Made by a program: the position numbers and the translations under genes. Of a stretch of 64,000 nt of DNA, positions 34,801 to 47,579 are shown one piece after another. The notes beneath the pieces are model-generated. The model saw only the letters and a list, made by a program, of their open reading frames with translations. It searched no databases and was not told where the DNA came from. This DNA comes from Pelargonium nanum (taxonomy: Eukaryota; Streptophyta; Magnoliopsida; Geraniales; Geraniaceae): NCBI GenBank assembly GCA_036897485.1, contig JAYMTF010000032.1, forward strand, positions 1 through 64,000. The letters are read 5' to 3'. How positions within the stretch are numbered: position 1 is the first letter of the stretch; each line of letters begins with the position of its first letter.

Positions 34801-37800
34801 CAACACAATTAGGAATCGGGTTCATGCTTTGGAGTTGGACTTTTAAGTTAAGCATTTCAGATTTCATCTTCTCCACTTGCATATTACGCTGACGTTTCTT
34901 CTCCTCAGATTCACGAATGCTTTGTAATTGTGAAGTCTTCCAGGCAGCTTTTTTTTCTTGCTCGCGCACAATTGCACCTATTTGCTCTGCTTCAAGATAT
35001 CGTGACACATAATCAAACTCTTGGGATGAAAACATGTACGACTGAAGCGATACCAACATAAATATGATAATCTCAACCAGTGCAGATCTTGCAGTAATCC
35101 GAAAGCCATAGTCATATTTATAAAATCCAATCACCTCATATATGTAATCTACGGTTTCACATTTGCCGGCACAAAATTCCCCCACAAAAGGAGATTGATA
35201 GGCGAGAGAGAGAACAATGATAGCAAAGTTGTATATGCGCAAGAACTTAAATATCTTGTGCTTCTTCTTTAGTATCTCAAGTCTCATCCGAAAGAAAACC
35301 AGAGCGAAAGCAAGATAACCAAGGTGCAAAATGTCATACTCGAGGGTTCCGGTTATCAATATTAAAGTAAGCACAAGATCCAAATGATGACAATAACAGT
35401 AAAGCCTCAGGTAATCCAGAAAAGTCCACATGCTTTTGGTTTCAAAAGAGAGATCTCTCCAAACAAATGTATTCTTACGTTGAGACATCATTTGACGATA
35501 AGTTGATGATCCTGATAAGCTGGAGAATAAATCAGCTCGGAGTTTGAAACAAGCGAACATGAAGACTAGAAAATAGCTGATTAGCATCCGGGGATCGTCA
35601 ACAGTAAGTCCTGCCGCAAAAAGGTGACTCGCAACGTCAAGATAAATGGTATTAATGACATATATAACAAATGTCCAAGAAAATTTCGGATAAATGCCTT
35701 GTACCTCAAAATCACATAATTACCCCAAACTTTGTTTTCCATCAGATAACTACCCTCTACTTTCATAAAACTAATCTATTAATGACACCGTTAGGTTTAA
35801 TGATGAAAATACTATTTTATGCTCCTACATAAATATAGCTTAACCTATCTTTCTTCATATAATTCATTTCATTTCTCATTTCAGCCAAAGGGTAAGAGAG
35901 GAAGAGAGAAGAGAAGAAAGGAGAGAGAAAGAACAAAAATAATTATACATGGAAATAAAATTAAACAATGGGAAATTTTAGGCACTATATATAAAAATAT
36001 AGGTCATGTGCTAATCATGTGATGAGAAAGAAGAATTATTCTGTTAAATCTAACTGACTTAGTTTTATGAATGTACAGGGTAGTTATGCGACGCAAGAGT
36101 AAACATCAGGGTAGCATCGAAAACAAAGTTCAAGGTAATTATGTGATTTTGAGGTAAAGTACACGGCATTTATATGAAATTTCCAGCCAAAAAAAAAATT
36201 CCATACACGAGGAAGTAGGCAAGCAAGTTGTTTATCAATAGAAAGCAACTACACAATCAAGATGCAATTCTAACGTAGCCAAGAAAGCAATACCTAGCCA
36301 ACAGCTCGTGCAAAAGTGAAAAGTTTCATTCGAGCATCTCCAACAGTCATGGCAACGCACGTCGGTCTCACTTGGGATCTGCTGATCCAAGCGAAGAATA
36401 TTATTCCATAGGGAGAAGTACTCAAGAACAAGGATCAAAGCAAACAAGAAGACTAATACAGGCCACAATTTACGTATGATGCGCCGGCCTAAGAGGATAC
36501 AAGTAGCAAGCAGTGTGATATATATCATAGAAATGGCATTCAACAAAGCAAAACTGGCAAGAAGAAGAGCGATCATGTTAATCTCAAGGCCAAAGAGGTT
36601 AAACATATTTTCCATCCAAAACTTCAAATATATTTTCAAGACGGTCTTTTGTGTTTCAAATCTTTCATTTCTCAAGGCAAGAATCCGCTTCTTGTTCCAC
36701 TTATGACTCTCCATGGAATTTCCCCAGATATACCCAAATGAATACTTATTAGTGCTGCTACTACTACTCTCGGAACCTCTTGATTTTGAGGAGACAGGAT
36801 TCGCTGTTTGAGATGGAGCTGAAGCAAAAGTTGGCCATGAGATTCTTGTTAACCCTCCACGTTTTGCAGATGGCATGCCAGAACTCGATGGTGGCCTGTT
36901 GTCCCCGTTAGGAACGGACACGTCTTCTGCAGAGACAAACAAAGGACAAGGCTCTTCCCACTTTCTTTTATTTTTCATCGAACTTGGCAAGCTCTCCAAC
37001 CAACCGAAGGCATTGTATTGAAGGATACACGCAGCGATCACCAACACTTCTCCCCTCAAGCCCGATTCCAGACCCCAAAAATTGGGCTCGAATACACGCA
37101 GACCCAAAAAAAGGGACAGGTTAGAGTGCTTTTGTCCGGGAAACATTCCCGCTTGTTTACCCCATATCTGAAACAGATACTCTGTTGTCACTACGAGTCC
37201 CGTGTACACCAAGAATAATTTTGATGGAACGCGAGAGGCCTTAGGTAACGTGGAGCAGATGACAAGGCCAAGTAGATAAAAAAACCCAAAAGCGCTAATT
37301 GGAGATAATGATGCATAAAATACAGCAATAAGCAAGATCTTCTGGCTATGCAAAATCACCAATCGTTTGATGAACCCGCGGATTCCAATCTCCCATGACT
37401 GTTGATTGCTTGGCCTGTTGTTGTACCTGCTCTGCCTCCTCTCATAGCTATAAAGTTGCATAACGGTCAAGACAGCTAAAGATTCCCATACATTTTCCAA
37501 CAGTGAAGCTTTAGCATTGTAGCCTAAATAAAAATGCAGATCTATCGACCTGGACAACCATTTCTCGAAGGTGGGGAAAGTGCTCAAACTATAGATGAAG
37601 ATAAACACCACAATCGAGTACAATTTCAGTGGAAACCATAAACGTTTTCTTGTTCTCCCAACAAGCTGCCTTCCAGTCATCCAGACAAGGAGAAACAAAA
37701 TGTATCCAAATGATAAATAATTGGGTTTCACGAGATACACGGCAAAGAGAATAGTCACAAAAGCAATGTAGGTTCCCAATGACCGATACATCGATAGAAA

Positions 37801-40800
37801 CTTCTGTCCAATTGCACTGAGTAATGATGCTATCCGTTCTGAAATTAGATAAAAACAAATCAGCGTTAGCACAAGTCAACACTGTCAACAAATGCAACAT
37901 AAACAATATAGTTAGCGTTGGATTTGAAATTTTGTTCAAGAATGGGAATCAAGAATCGGAATGGATATGAGATTCCAATTCATCATTATTGTAGAGAACC
38001 AACTCAACTCAAAAATTTAGCGGATACTTGAATGCCCAATATTAATTATATAATAACAATATCACATATTCAAAATGCTGACGCGAAGGACTCAATAGAA
38101 GTTACTGTTCACTGATACACAACTATCTCCTGGAGTTAAGAGCAACTTTAAAAACTCGACAAATTAGACGGTCATTATAACATACATCAAGCCATGGGTT
38201 ATACCATATGAAGGATTATTGGGGCCGCGTCTGATAGATGAGGAGTAATAGACAGACAGCAGAACTGATTTGTTCAGACCAGCTTTCAAAATGCTAAATC
38301 CGACTGGAGTACTAGGAGTGTGCTGAACGATTGCCGAGAATGAGAATAGCAGCTCAAAACCGTGGTTGTGAATTGTACAGTAGCAAGCAAGCATTGCTAT
38401 TTCGGCGAAATCCCAGAAACTACCATGTTCAAGTAGACCTGCATACATTAATTTAATTTTTTTAGGAAGAGGGAGGCAGTTTAGATACTAAAAACTGACA
38501 TAAGAGACGAATGAAAATACCGAATTGAATGTCATCTAAAAGATAAGTACAATATAACTGTGAAGCACTTGCATACCTAGTTGTAATAGAATTTCCCTAC
38601 TTAAGGAGCCTTCTTGTGTCAAAGTATTAGCGATCAAACTAATCTGAAGAATGTACACCAGTGCAAAGTGAGCCTCGCATAAGAGAATGAGGTATTGGCG
38701 TATCTTTTTGCTAATGTCGTGGCTCAGAAGATGTATCAGAAAGAATATAACTGGAGCACAGGTGAGAACATTATACCAATTAGTATAGCCACCATAAATT
38801 TATGTCACGTCATAAACTTGTTTTGCAGTTAATAATAGAGGTGGCAATTCGTGTCTCAACATGTGACACAGCACGAAGTAAGCATGTTTGAGTCCACTAA
38901 TTTTGTAATCGTGTTGGAGTACCCAACACATTTAATAAGTGTTCGTGTTGAGCCTCAAAAAATGCACACACGGTTAATTATTCATGTTGTGACAAGCATG
39001 ACATGCCCAACACGCAAACTTAGGGCCCCCCAAAACTCTAACTAGTATTATTGTTTATATGATTTTTGCATGTTAAATAACATAACTATAATAAGTTAAA
39101 TTTGTGATATTAATTGTGTTGGGCCGTGTTGTGCCAAGCATGTTGGGAGAGTCTGGCAGAACATGTGAGGTCATGTTGTGTCAAACCGGTCCATTTAGAA
39201 TGTGCTAAATGTGTCGTGTTTCGTGTTAGGTATTCATAAACGTGTCATGTTCGTGTTTAATCTTCGAGAATGACTACAAAACGTGCTGTGTTTGTGTTGG
39301 CCAATATGGCACAGGTCAACCTTCAACACAACACGAACATGGCACGCATGCACGATTTGCTAGCTCTAGTTAATAACATGGGGCATCACGCTCAAGTTTA
39401 TGAATGAATAAACAATTCGTACAAAGATTAGTTTGGGATAACATACTATAAACAGCATGGATAAGACCAGGTTTCATGGCAACGAGGAATATCAGCGTCA
39501 ACATTATAGGTCGAGAGCTTTTGCGCAATACCCATGCAATTATGGCCACAATCAAAACCTTAGTCTCGTCAAGCACTGTAATTGAAAAATACAAAGAGAA
39601 AAGAATTGCATAGATAGAGGTCAAAAGTATGATAACAATCAATTTATGAGATCGAAACTATACATAAAAGAGGTTATAAGACCCAATCCCATGTTGGCAA
39701 GCATGTTGGCTAGTAACGGAAAAAAAAAATACCTAGGCATATTTTTGATCAGCAAATACCTAGGCATATTAATAGAAAGTAAAAGATGATATTCCTTATG
39801 ATTGGACGTGATAAGTTGTAATTGATGATATTTCTAAATATTTGGCTCTAAAATTGTAAGAGAATCAACTCAACTAGAAGTTTAAAGTGATAGTTGAAGA
39901 CTTAATATTAAGTTTATACTCTAACATGCCTCTTCACGTGCAAGCTCGTTATTGCTCGGCACATGGTCCATGCACAAGTCTTCTATTTGCCTTGTGCTGG
40001 AATATTTAACATTTTTCAATTTAAGTGGTGGCAGTACTTGAACTTGTGACCTCCAGGTCTACAAGACTCTCATACCATGTGTAGGACAAAAGCAACAGGA
40101 ATTTCCCAAACAGTGTTGGGGTCGGCTGCATTAATCCATTTGCAAAATACCATGTAGAGGACAAACTCAACTAAAAACTTAAGCTCGTAGATGGCCTACT
40201 ATTAAATATACTCTTAACAAAAATGAAAGCAAATAAATAAATAACCATTTATAAATGTAGTGTCAATACCTTCCTCCGGGGAGTCATCCAAACGAGATCG
40301 CCCATCCTCATCAGACACGCAGAGGAAAACAGAGTTGTTCACGAGATTACCCAAGGCAACCAAAGTTCCCAGACCAAATTGTGCGAGCAGAAAGAATCCC
40401 GGTATAGGATAATGCCATAATCCAACCATGTCCCATATTTCCATGTCCTGAAGATTTTGTGAAGTAACTTTCAACCATACGGTGTTTTTGTCTTATCGAA
40501 AAATGGAAATACCATGCCAATGAAAGAGGAGTACCTTCCCAAGTTTCCCATTCAAGAATGCAAATGCTACATTGAAAATATATGTGCTGACAGCCCACAA
40601 GAGGATGAAGACAAGAAGAAGCCCATTCAACCGATGCAAGCGAAATACTGAAGGGAAAGCGTAGACAATGTAGCCAACATACGCAAGTAACCCAAAAGCA
40701 CATAAACTTGCAAAATGGAAACTCCAGAACGATAAAGCAAACAAGGAGACCTGTCAATTTTACCACTGAAAGATTTCATATAAATAATTTAACATAAATT

Positions 40801-43800
40801 CAAAGAGATATCGTATTCATCAAAACTTTGTAAAAAATATTGAAAGGGAATAATTTCACAAGAAAAAAGACATGTTCTTCTACACTTATTTATGCAGCTG
40901 GCTATATATGTCAAGTGCCAAAGAACCACCAATTCAATTAGTAAGAGCCAACCCAGAAGAAACCCACAACCGATTAACATTAAAATGGTTAAAAAAAAAG
41001 TGACATTATATAAATAAATAATGAAATAACCATAAATTTAAAAGCACTAATTGCTGGTTTCAGGCATGTAAGTCCTAAACCTTCAGCCAAAATTTATCTT
41101 TTAGCTTGTTTCATAAGATTGCAATTATTTTCTTTGAAATCTAAAACTACTTATTCTTGGCTAAGAAAAAAAATTCTTCCTGAAGGTGTTTTATAATGTG
41201 ATAATTCCTGCCCCCGAGGCCCTGACCCGACTTTCAAATATTATGATCTTGTATGTTCATATGGCATCCACTAAATTACTATTACTAGTATAAAAACTGT
41301 GCTCAAGTAACATCTAGCTCATCATATAGAAAATAATGTCAGAAGTTCCCTTTCACAATAGGTGCATTTAATGAATGTTTCCAACTAACTAAACATCTTA
41401 TAGCTACATGTGAACTTTCAGATAGGTAACACAAAATTGCATCACCATTAACCTCTAAAAAATGATGGCAAATATGTAGTTTAGAAATATGTACCGGGAA
41501 ACCATACGTGAAAAAGTTGATACTGAAGGTCCGAAAAACTGCTCCCCTCAATAACACATTGGTATGCTTTACACCAGTCCTGCACGTGATGAAACACTTC
41601 ATTAAGGCTTGCAAGCAACCAGGAAGAAGCCTCGACTGACAATCGAACCTCCTCTCTGGCAAAACCCACATTAAGTCCAAAAGAGGATTCATCAACCTAT
41701 AAGTCTAGTTGGAAGCTCTTATAAACTTTGATCTAGAACCATATAAGTTTGCTCAAAATTGTCTAAAACATACTTAACACGCACCCTTTTTATAAATGAA
41801 AAAGAAAAGAAAAATTGGAGATTCCTATGTGTTTCTACATGCAAGAAACTAGATAATAACAATCTTTGGTTATGTTAAATTTTAATATTTTCCCAAACCT
41901 TTATATGTAGCTGTGTATTTTCCTTCTACGCGTGGGCCACTGCAGGCATGTCCTTCAACAAGTGGATAGAAAATCACAGGGAGAGGTTACTCAAGCGGGC
42001 CACAAGCCCAAATCAGAACCTACTTTGATACCATGTTAGATTTTAATATTTCTAAATTGGACAAAGGCTTGGGCTTTTCACTTTAATAGTAGGGATTACT
42101 TGTACTTTTATATGTAATTTATTCTTTTTCTACCTTCAACCATTGGGGCAAGTGGCTTAAGGCACTTGGTCCCCTTGAGGTCTCGGATTTGAGCCTTAGT
42201 GCTGTGGTATACTTGCTGATCAATTTTTTTTTGTTCTTTTTCTATGTTTCCAATGTGGGGATATTATCAGGCGGCTTATCGAAAATCTTCATAATCTTAG
42301 GCAAAATAACAATCTTTCCCTCTTTTTTTTTATGCATACCTTGCTAAGCATAAACTAAGACAAGTACAAAATACAATTTACAGAAATGGCATTGCTACAT
42401 CAAATGAGCCAGTTTCTAAAGTCGTCTCAAACTCTATGAAGTAGATGTGACAATGTTCTCTTTCTTTTGTATGCAAATAAATCAAATGATCATTCATATG
42501 GAAAATGTTGTGATGAGTAACAGCAAAATAGATATTACAAGCATATTACCTTGATTCACGAATGAAAAATGAATGCTTTGAGGGAAGAAGCTGATCTGTC
42601 AAATGATTTGAACTCATGGATAGAATAAAATCCATTTCTTCCAAATCACGTTTAACATATGATATCTGAGTTGAGAGAAGAAAAAATAGAACACATATAG
42701 TAGATATCAGCGAAAGTATGATAACAAGAGACATGGATGCACGAGATATTGGAGAAGTGGCATAGCATCTATGATATAGATGGTACAATTTCTCACTAAA
42801 TCAGGACTAGAATTTATTAATGGGCAAATTACAGGTAAGTACCTTATTTGCAAACAGCTCCCTATACATCTTTTTGCAACAACTAACTCCTTATACTTGC
42901 AATTTTTCATTCTGTCGGTCAGATTGTATTGAATTTTTTTTCTCTCGCAATGTGTATGACACATGTTTTATCATTTTTTTTTTCAATATACTTATTTTAT
43001 CCTTACTATCACCATCAATTTCACATTGCAGGAATGAGGAAATGAAAGTACAAGGAGCTATTTGCAAATAGAGTTAAGTATAGGGCATTTATCTTTTAAA
43101 ATAACATATGCATACCGTAATGTAGAAAAGCAGCATAGAGAGAGCAGAACAGATCTTCGGCCAGCCAGAATCTACTGAGATTTTGAACAGACCAATGAAC
43201 TCAGCAATCCATTGAACCGTATTTGGGAATTCTATTGGCAGCTGATATACATAAAGCAGGGCAATGTTGAAGCCCGCATACAACTTAAGAGGCCTCCACC
43301 ACCTTCAAAACCAAATGCAAACTTGTGCAATGTAAGTGACTAATCACCGATTCAAGCAAATTTGAAGGGAGTGAAGGATAAAGAGAGCATTAAACCACCT
43401 GAAAAGTCCTAGAAAATTGCTTGTTAGGGACCAATCCACAAGGCCCACACAGATTCCAATAAAAAATGGTAGAGAAACCCATGAGGGATGGCTAATTCCA
43501 ACAACTAGCTGAATTCCAGGTGACAGCAAACATGAAGCAACCCTAAAATGAGAACCTTCAATACAAAAGACCAAAAATTCGTGCAAATTAGGCGAAACAT
43601 GATTGCTAGAATAAACATGAATACACAAATTATGTTTGTAGGGTGCATAATAGTTAGAGGCGCAAGGAGTACAAAAGCGCAAAAGGATTTTGGCACGCAC
43701 TAGGTGAAAGTCACCTAGCCCGACCATCTGCGATGCGAAGCACAAGCCTTTGAGCCTCGCCTAAGGCCTAAGGTGCGCCTAGGGAGATACTTTGTCAAAC

Positions 43801-46467
43801 AATAATGATGAAGACATTCAAATCAAAAAAATTGCACATGTATCAACTACTTACAAACCTATTTGCTCAACAACTAATAGGAAATGTTCCCAACAAGAAT
43901 CTCGCCACGGAATCAGACCATATTCGTCCCCGTATATGTCAACTACAGCAACCAAAATCACTAATAGTTGAAGAATAATAAAATATATTACAGAGGGAGT
44001 CTTCCACGACTGGATTCTGTCAATGAAACAACAAACATTAAGTCTCAATCCAACCAAAGATAACAAAGGAACAGAAAAATTGCATAAAACCAAAACCAAT
44101 TCTTACATCATAAATCCGGTTAATTCTGCCCACCATGCATTTGCCACACTCCATTTATCTCCCTTAGCAGCCCATATAATAAGATATATTACTTGAGAAA
44201 AAACTACAAGTATGGAAAATATGATAACGGACCAAAATAACAGGAATCGCCCTCGATAACGAAATTCTGTAATAAAAAAATGAAGAAGAAGACAAGTTAG
44301 TAGTATTAAAAAAATCACTTGTAACATAGAGGATTCAGTACAAAGAAACGTGAACAAGAAACCATATATTTCTGCATGGTTTAGACAACCTATGAAAAAG
44401 TTCAACAATAAACAAAATATGATGTCAAATTCTCAAAGGTTTCATTTGGATTCATGAATTTGATTTGAAATTTGGTGTTTTTAAATCTTGTTTTTCAAAT
44501 ACAAATATAATGTTTGGAAAATCATAGAATTTAAAATGAAAAAGGTAATAGTTGTTATTTGGAATTCCATGTTCAGGTATGTTTTGAATCCAAATGGATT
44601 TGAGCCAAATCCAACTTCTTTGTGCATCAAAACATTGTATTTGACATCATATTCCAAACAGAGTACAAATTTATTTTAGACAAAGCACAATGCTAGTAGG
44701 ATGTAACACCAAACCTAGCACTGAGTCAATTGATTAATCAAATTCCGTGTACACTCTAGAGCCATCTAGCACTGAGTCATTAATTAAACAATATAAAGTA
44801 CATGGTGCAAGCAAACTATTAAGAGTAAAAAGGGCATTTAATTTAAACCAGTAGATCTACATAAAGTATCTTACTTACCTATTTTTGGCGCAATATATTG
44901 GATAAGAAGAAAAGCTATCAAATCAACAAGAGAGATCAGACTCCAATTGGTTAAAGCAGCTGCAATAAGATGTACAAAAATGGGTCAGATCCCAGAAAGT
45001 AATAACCAGGCTTCACAAAGTGAAAGATTGTGAAATGCATATACATTAAATAATCTCGCCCATACAGAAACATACAGATTTGTCATATTCAACGTACCAA
45101 CCACAACCCTAACAGTACTAAACACACTCAATGTGGTGAAAGACAAAATGCACCACTATGGTACCATAATCCTTACAGCTTAATAGGACAATAAAGGTCA
45201 CAGAATACGCAACAAGTAAAGGTAGGCACAATTTTAAAAGAGGAAAAGCGAAGTACGTAAAGTTCAAATATGTCATCTAACCACAGCACAAGTTGTTCAG
45301 CATTATACTGATAATGAATTAGACTCCCCATTCCTACTACTTGAAAACTACAACAATGATCCTTCAACTATCAAGACCTTACCAGTTTGGTCTTTGAATT
45401 AAATTTATGTTCAAATGATCCTTCAGCTATTGAAAACCGACCAAAATGGTCTCATGCGTTAACTTTCATTAGATCTTTACATTTATTTAATGTCACGTCA
45501 ACAAAATTGACATAAAAACTAATAGAAGTTAATGTTGGTGACCATTTTGGTCGGTTTTCAATAGGTGGGGGACCATTTTGGCATAAAATTGTTCATGGAC
45601 CAAATTGGTCAGTTCCTTATAGAGTTATAGTTCATGAACCATTTTGATAGTTTTTCCTAAACATAAAAGGTATGATTCTAGCAGGTACAAGTTACATGAG
45701 ATATCATGCAAAATAATGTAAATTGAGTTACTCACACTTAGACACGCATAACTGGAAACTTTAGCCGTGAAGATGTCACGCACATAAAATACTTGGTCCA
45801 AATATTCTCAAACACGGCTCATGGAATAGATATCGTTCTAAGAATATGTGCAGTGGAAGTAAAAAGGTCAAACCAACAAGGCTCTATATTTATACTTTAT
45901 AGTCAGTATGAACTCTATCAATCTCTTTGTTCGTATCATCACTAAATCACTCAATCAATTAGCAAACTATCTTTCTAGACTATGAAAAAACACGAACACT
46001 TGGCTATAAGCGACTTCATACCTTCGTCCCACTACCTTCCAAGTATTAAAGTTCTCCAACAGCTAGATGACTCAACAAGCCACAATTCAGTGAGGTAAGC
46101 ATATAATTTACATTCTCCACAACATAATGCGCAAGATTAAAACCGAATTACTTCGATTTACAACACAAACTATACTATGACCTTATACAAGACAACACAA
46201 AAAGTGAACTCAGAAATAAGCACACACACATATAAGGACAACAAGTTAACTAAAATCTAAAATTATTTGCACAATGAGCAAACTTTAAGTTCATATCAGA
46301 ATGGAACTAAAATTACAATAACTTCAAAGCAACCCCTTTTCACTGATCTTAGAGCACACAATAACAAAACTATTAATGCAAAAAATTAAAAAACAAATAA
46401 AAAAATTGTGAAACTCACCAGATAAGAGCAGCATAGGCAAAACAAACCCTCCCAGAAAAGTCCCCAT
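28886..46467 (-). CDS. PIEZO1: PIEZO mechanosensitive ion channel, complete, 21 exons
   Basis: Exons: 46419-46467, 44879-44959, 44107-44266, 43859-44016, 43399-43555, 43116-43302, 42550-42665, 41495-41579, 40535-40750, 40270-40447, 39447-39575, 38577-38750, 38205-38438, 36294-37838, 33140-35610, 31740-32135, 31463-31621, 30444-30953, 29605-29749, 29360-29504, 28886-29021. Sum 7431 nt, 2476 aa, as in other plant PIEZOs. The protein is almost wholly membrane segments; a coiled coil (REQEKKAAWKT... to about LQSMN) lies near 1363-1420, the conserved PFLYELRC box near 2085, and the C-terminal RPKGKE/NGSM cap region before the last pore helix (WGLYITFVLAVGRFIRLQC). Plant PIEZO acts at the tonoplast or plasma membrane in root, pollen tube and vacuole mechanics. 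All junctions are GT-AG and in phase. The introns hold many MITEs and SINEs. Confidence 0.96.
29055..29190 (-). mobile_element. tRNA-derived SINE remnant (PIEZO intron 20)
   Basis: On the reverse strand GAGCTATGGTAAGG is followed by CTTGTGATCTGG and CTCGGGTTCGACTCGCG with AAACAG, the A box, B box and post-B-box pattern of TS-like plant SINEs. Ends are blurred and no target duplication was found. Confidence 0.55.
29199..29274. repeat. Truncated hAT-like MITE end joined to TG/GA microsatellite
   Basis: TAGAGCTAGCAATTTGTGCG with GTCGTGTTGAAG is the left end of the CACGACAC-type hAT-like family; it breaks off and is followed by (TG)n at 29242-29254 and (GA)n at 29257-29274 in PIEZO intron 20. 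Confidence 0.6.
30036..30357. mobile_element. Stowaway-like MITE (PIEZO intron 18)
   Basis: Ends ACTCCGTTTTTAAACAAGTG and the complement-type CACAAAACGGAGGT flank a 322-bp element next to TA on both sides. A further internal copy of the end motif (CAAAATAAGAGTCATTTTAC near 30112) hints at a composite or nested element. Confidence 0.65.
30370..30410. repeat. (CA)n(GA)n microsatellite
   Basis: (CA)12 at 30370-30394 followed by (GA)7 to 30410, in PIEZO intron 18, just 34 bp from the exon-18 donor and next to the Stowaway-like MITE. Confidence 0.95.
32240..32960 (-). repeat. Tandemly arranged dispersed repeat (PIEZO intron 15)
   Basis: The plus-strand run TATAGTTTTATACTACTCTAAC with CACGCCCC recurs at about 32253, 32479, 32572, 32725 and 32949, each preceded by ACTAAAAGCTTAAAC-type and GTTGAAGNCCNAATTA words. 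Reverse-strand reading shows tRNA-like pieces (GGTATCAGAG-like and AGTTCGATTCGTGCC-like). It is a multicopy, partly deleted array of one repeat family, also present at 39850-40195. Confidence 0.75.
38836..39368. mobile_element. hAT-like MITE, CACGACAC-rich, intact ends (PIEZO intron 11)
   Basis: A 533-bp element with ends TAGAGGTGGCAATTCGTG and CACGATTTGCTAGCTCTA, flanked by a perfect 8-bp target duplication GTTAATAA (38828-38835 and 39369-39376). The interior is long runs of GTGTTGTG/CACGACAC words and encodes nothing. It defines the family best. Confidence 0.88.
39850..40195 (-). repeat. Second locus of the ACTCTAAC/ACTCAACTA repeat family (PIEZO intron 10)
   Basis: GAATCAACTCAACTAGAAGTTTAAAG, GATAGTTGAAGAC, TATACTCTAACATGCC and, at the right edge, GTAGAGGACAAACTCAACTA match the units at 32240-32960. 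One full unit and a partial second are present. Confidence 0.65.
42133..42233 (+). mobile_element. Short tRNA-derived SINE (PIEZO intron 7)
   Basis: Head CCATTGGGGCAAGTGGCTTAAG resembles an A box and GGTCTCGGATTTGAGCC a B box; the tail is T9G. A perfect 11-bp duplication TTCTTTTTCTA flanks it (42122-42132 and 42234-42244). Only 101 bp, antisense to PIEZO. Confidence 0.82.
42832..43090. mobile_element. MITE-like inverted repeat (PIEZO intron 6)
   Basis: CTTATTTGCAAACAGCTCCC near the left end is mirrored by GGAGCTATTTGCAAATAGAG near the right. Outer flanks are also complementary with mismatches. No target duplication was identified. Confidence 0.55.
43640..43795. repeat. GC-rich GCGCCTAGG-type repeat (PIEZO intron 4)
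   Basis: A GC-rich island within an AT-rich intron, with words GGCGCAAGGAG, GGCACGCACTAGG, GCCTCGCCTAAGGCC and TAAGGTGCGCCTAGG. Such self-complementary GCGCCTAGG sequences are frequent dispersed repeats in plants; ends not defined here. Confidence 0.5.
44438..44662. mobile_element. MITE, same family as 12546-12778 (PIEZO intron 2)
   Basis: Left end GGTTTCATTTGGATTC and right end ATATTCCAAACAGAG are roughly inverted. It shares TTTGAGCCAAATCC and TTTGTGCATCAAAAC with the element in the GH3 intron, in opposite orientation. Confidence 0.6.
45348..45652. mobile_element. MITE-like inverted repeat (PIEZO intron 1)
   Basis: AAAACTACAACAATGATCC at the left is mirrored by CCATTTTGATAGTTTTT at the right; inner arms AAAACCGACCAAAATGGTC and GACCATTTTGGTCGGTTTT are perfectly complementary and could form a long hairpin. 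Superfamily not decided. Confidence 0.65.
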
Positions 46468-46868
46468 GAAAAGCCCTTGTCACAGAAAATCACTTCAGTT
46501 TCATTGCCTCAATCAAAATCTGAAAATCCATCAAATGGGTTCTTATTGCGTATCAAAACCGCGAAAACCCATTTCCCGGAAAGTCCAAATTTTCTCGGAA
46601 AATGGAGAACCTGAATCCTGCTTCAGCTGAACAAATGATGAAACGAACCCAGATTGTCCTTATTGGCTCTTTTTTTTCCAAATTACGTAAAAAATAATAA
46701 CAATTATGCGTCAAAAAATGTGTAATCAAAACATAGATTATACACGCAATTTACCAAATGGTCCGACCTGAAAGTCAAGAATTTATATGCAGATATATAT
46801 ATGTATAGTTTACAGATAAAAAGAAAATTGAAAACAACGTGAGCACGAAGCTTGGGTTAGCATAAGAA

Positions 46869-47579
46869 GGGTAAAATTGTTTGGTACCTCTAGACTTATA
46901 TTTTTTTCAATTTTAGCCCCTAATTAGTTTTTTTAATAGTTTTAGCCCCAAAATTTACCCCTTAAATTTGCTACAACTAGGGATGACAATTTAACCCGAC
47001 ACCGACGAGGACCCGATGTCTTGACCCGAACAAAACTCGGGGCATTAAAAAATTCGATAATGCAACAGCCAGCAAGTACAAAAAGAAAAATGATTCGAGT
47101 GAGTAATGGGACGGGAACGGAAAGCCAATGACTTGTCCTGCCCCAAAATTGGGTTGAAAATGCCTTGGTATGATATGAGGGTTGAGTTTCAAACCGATTT
47201 GAGTTTAAGTTTATGTGTATAATATATGGACTCATGCAGTCTTTCCTTCCGAAAATTGATCAGATCCATTTTATGCGACTTGAACTCACAACCAGAGTTG
47301 GCAAAATGGATCCAACCGGCTGACATAAATTCAATCAAACTTAAAACCAATCTAATTAAATTTAAGGTTAGATCGAGATGAATTGAATAAATCCGCATAT
47401 TTTACACTAAAATTGAAAATTCAATTTGTACCCTTGCCACCTCTCAACAATCAATTGTAGCGGGTTTAAAAAGGCACACTAAAAATCTGACTATCTTAGG
47501 GGTTAAAATGATTAACAATCCTAATTATGGGCTAGAAATAATAAAAATGTAAATTCAGGGGTACCAAACCATATTACCC
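46869..47579. mobile_element. Nested MITEs upstream of PIEZO
   Basis: Outer element: GGGTAAAATTGTTTGGTACC at the left mirrors GGTACCAAACCATATTACCC at the right, and TTTTAGCCCCTAATTAG mirrors CTAATTATGGGCTAGAAAT. Inside it a hAT-like CCCGACCC-type element runs from TAGGGATGACAATTTAACCC (46978) to TTGCCACCTCTC (about 47447). Confidence 0.65.

Noticed and set aside
40789-40980. Hydrophobic reverse-strand frame in PIEZO intron 8
   Set aside because: No AG acceptor precedes it, and the PIEZO sequence runs without a gap from YGFP (exon 8) to VSLFALSF (exon 9).
41339-41494. Frame continuing past PIEZO exon 8
   Set aside because: It is read-through into intron 8; the GT at 41494-41493 gives the conserved junction and the correct phase.
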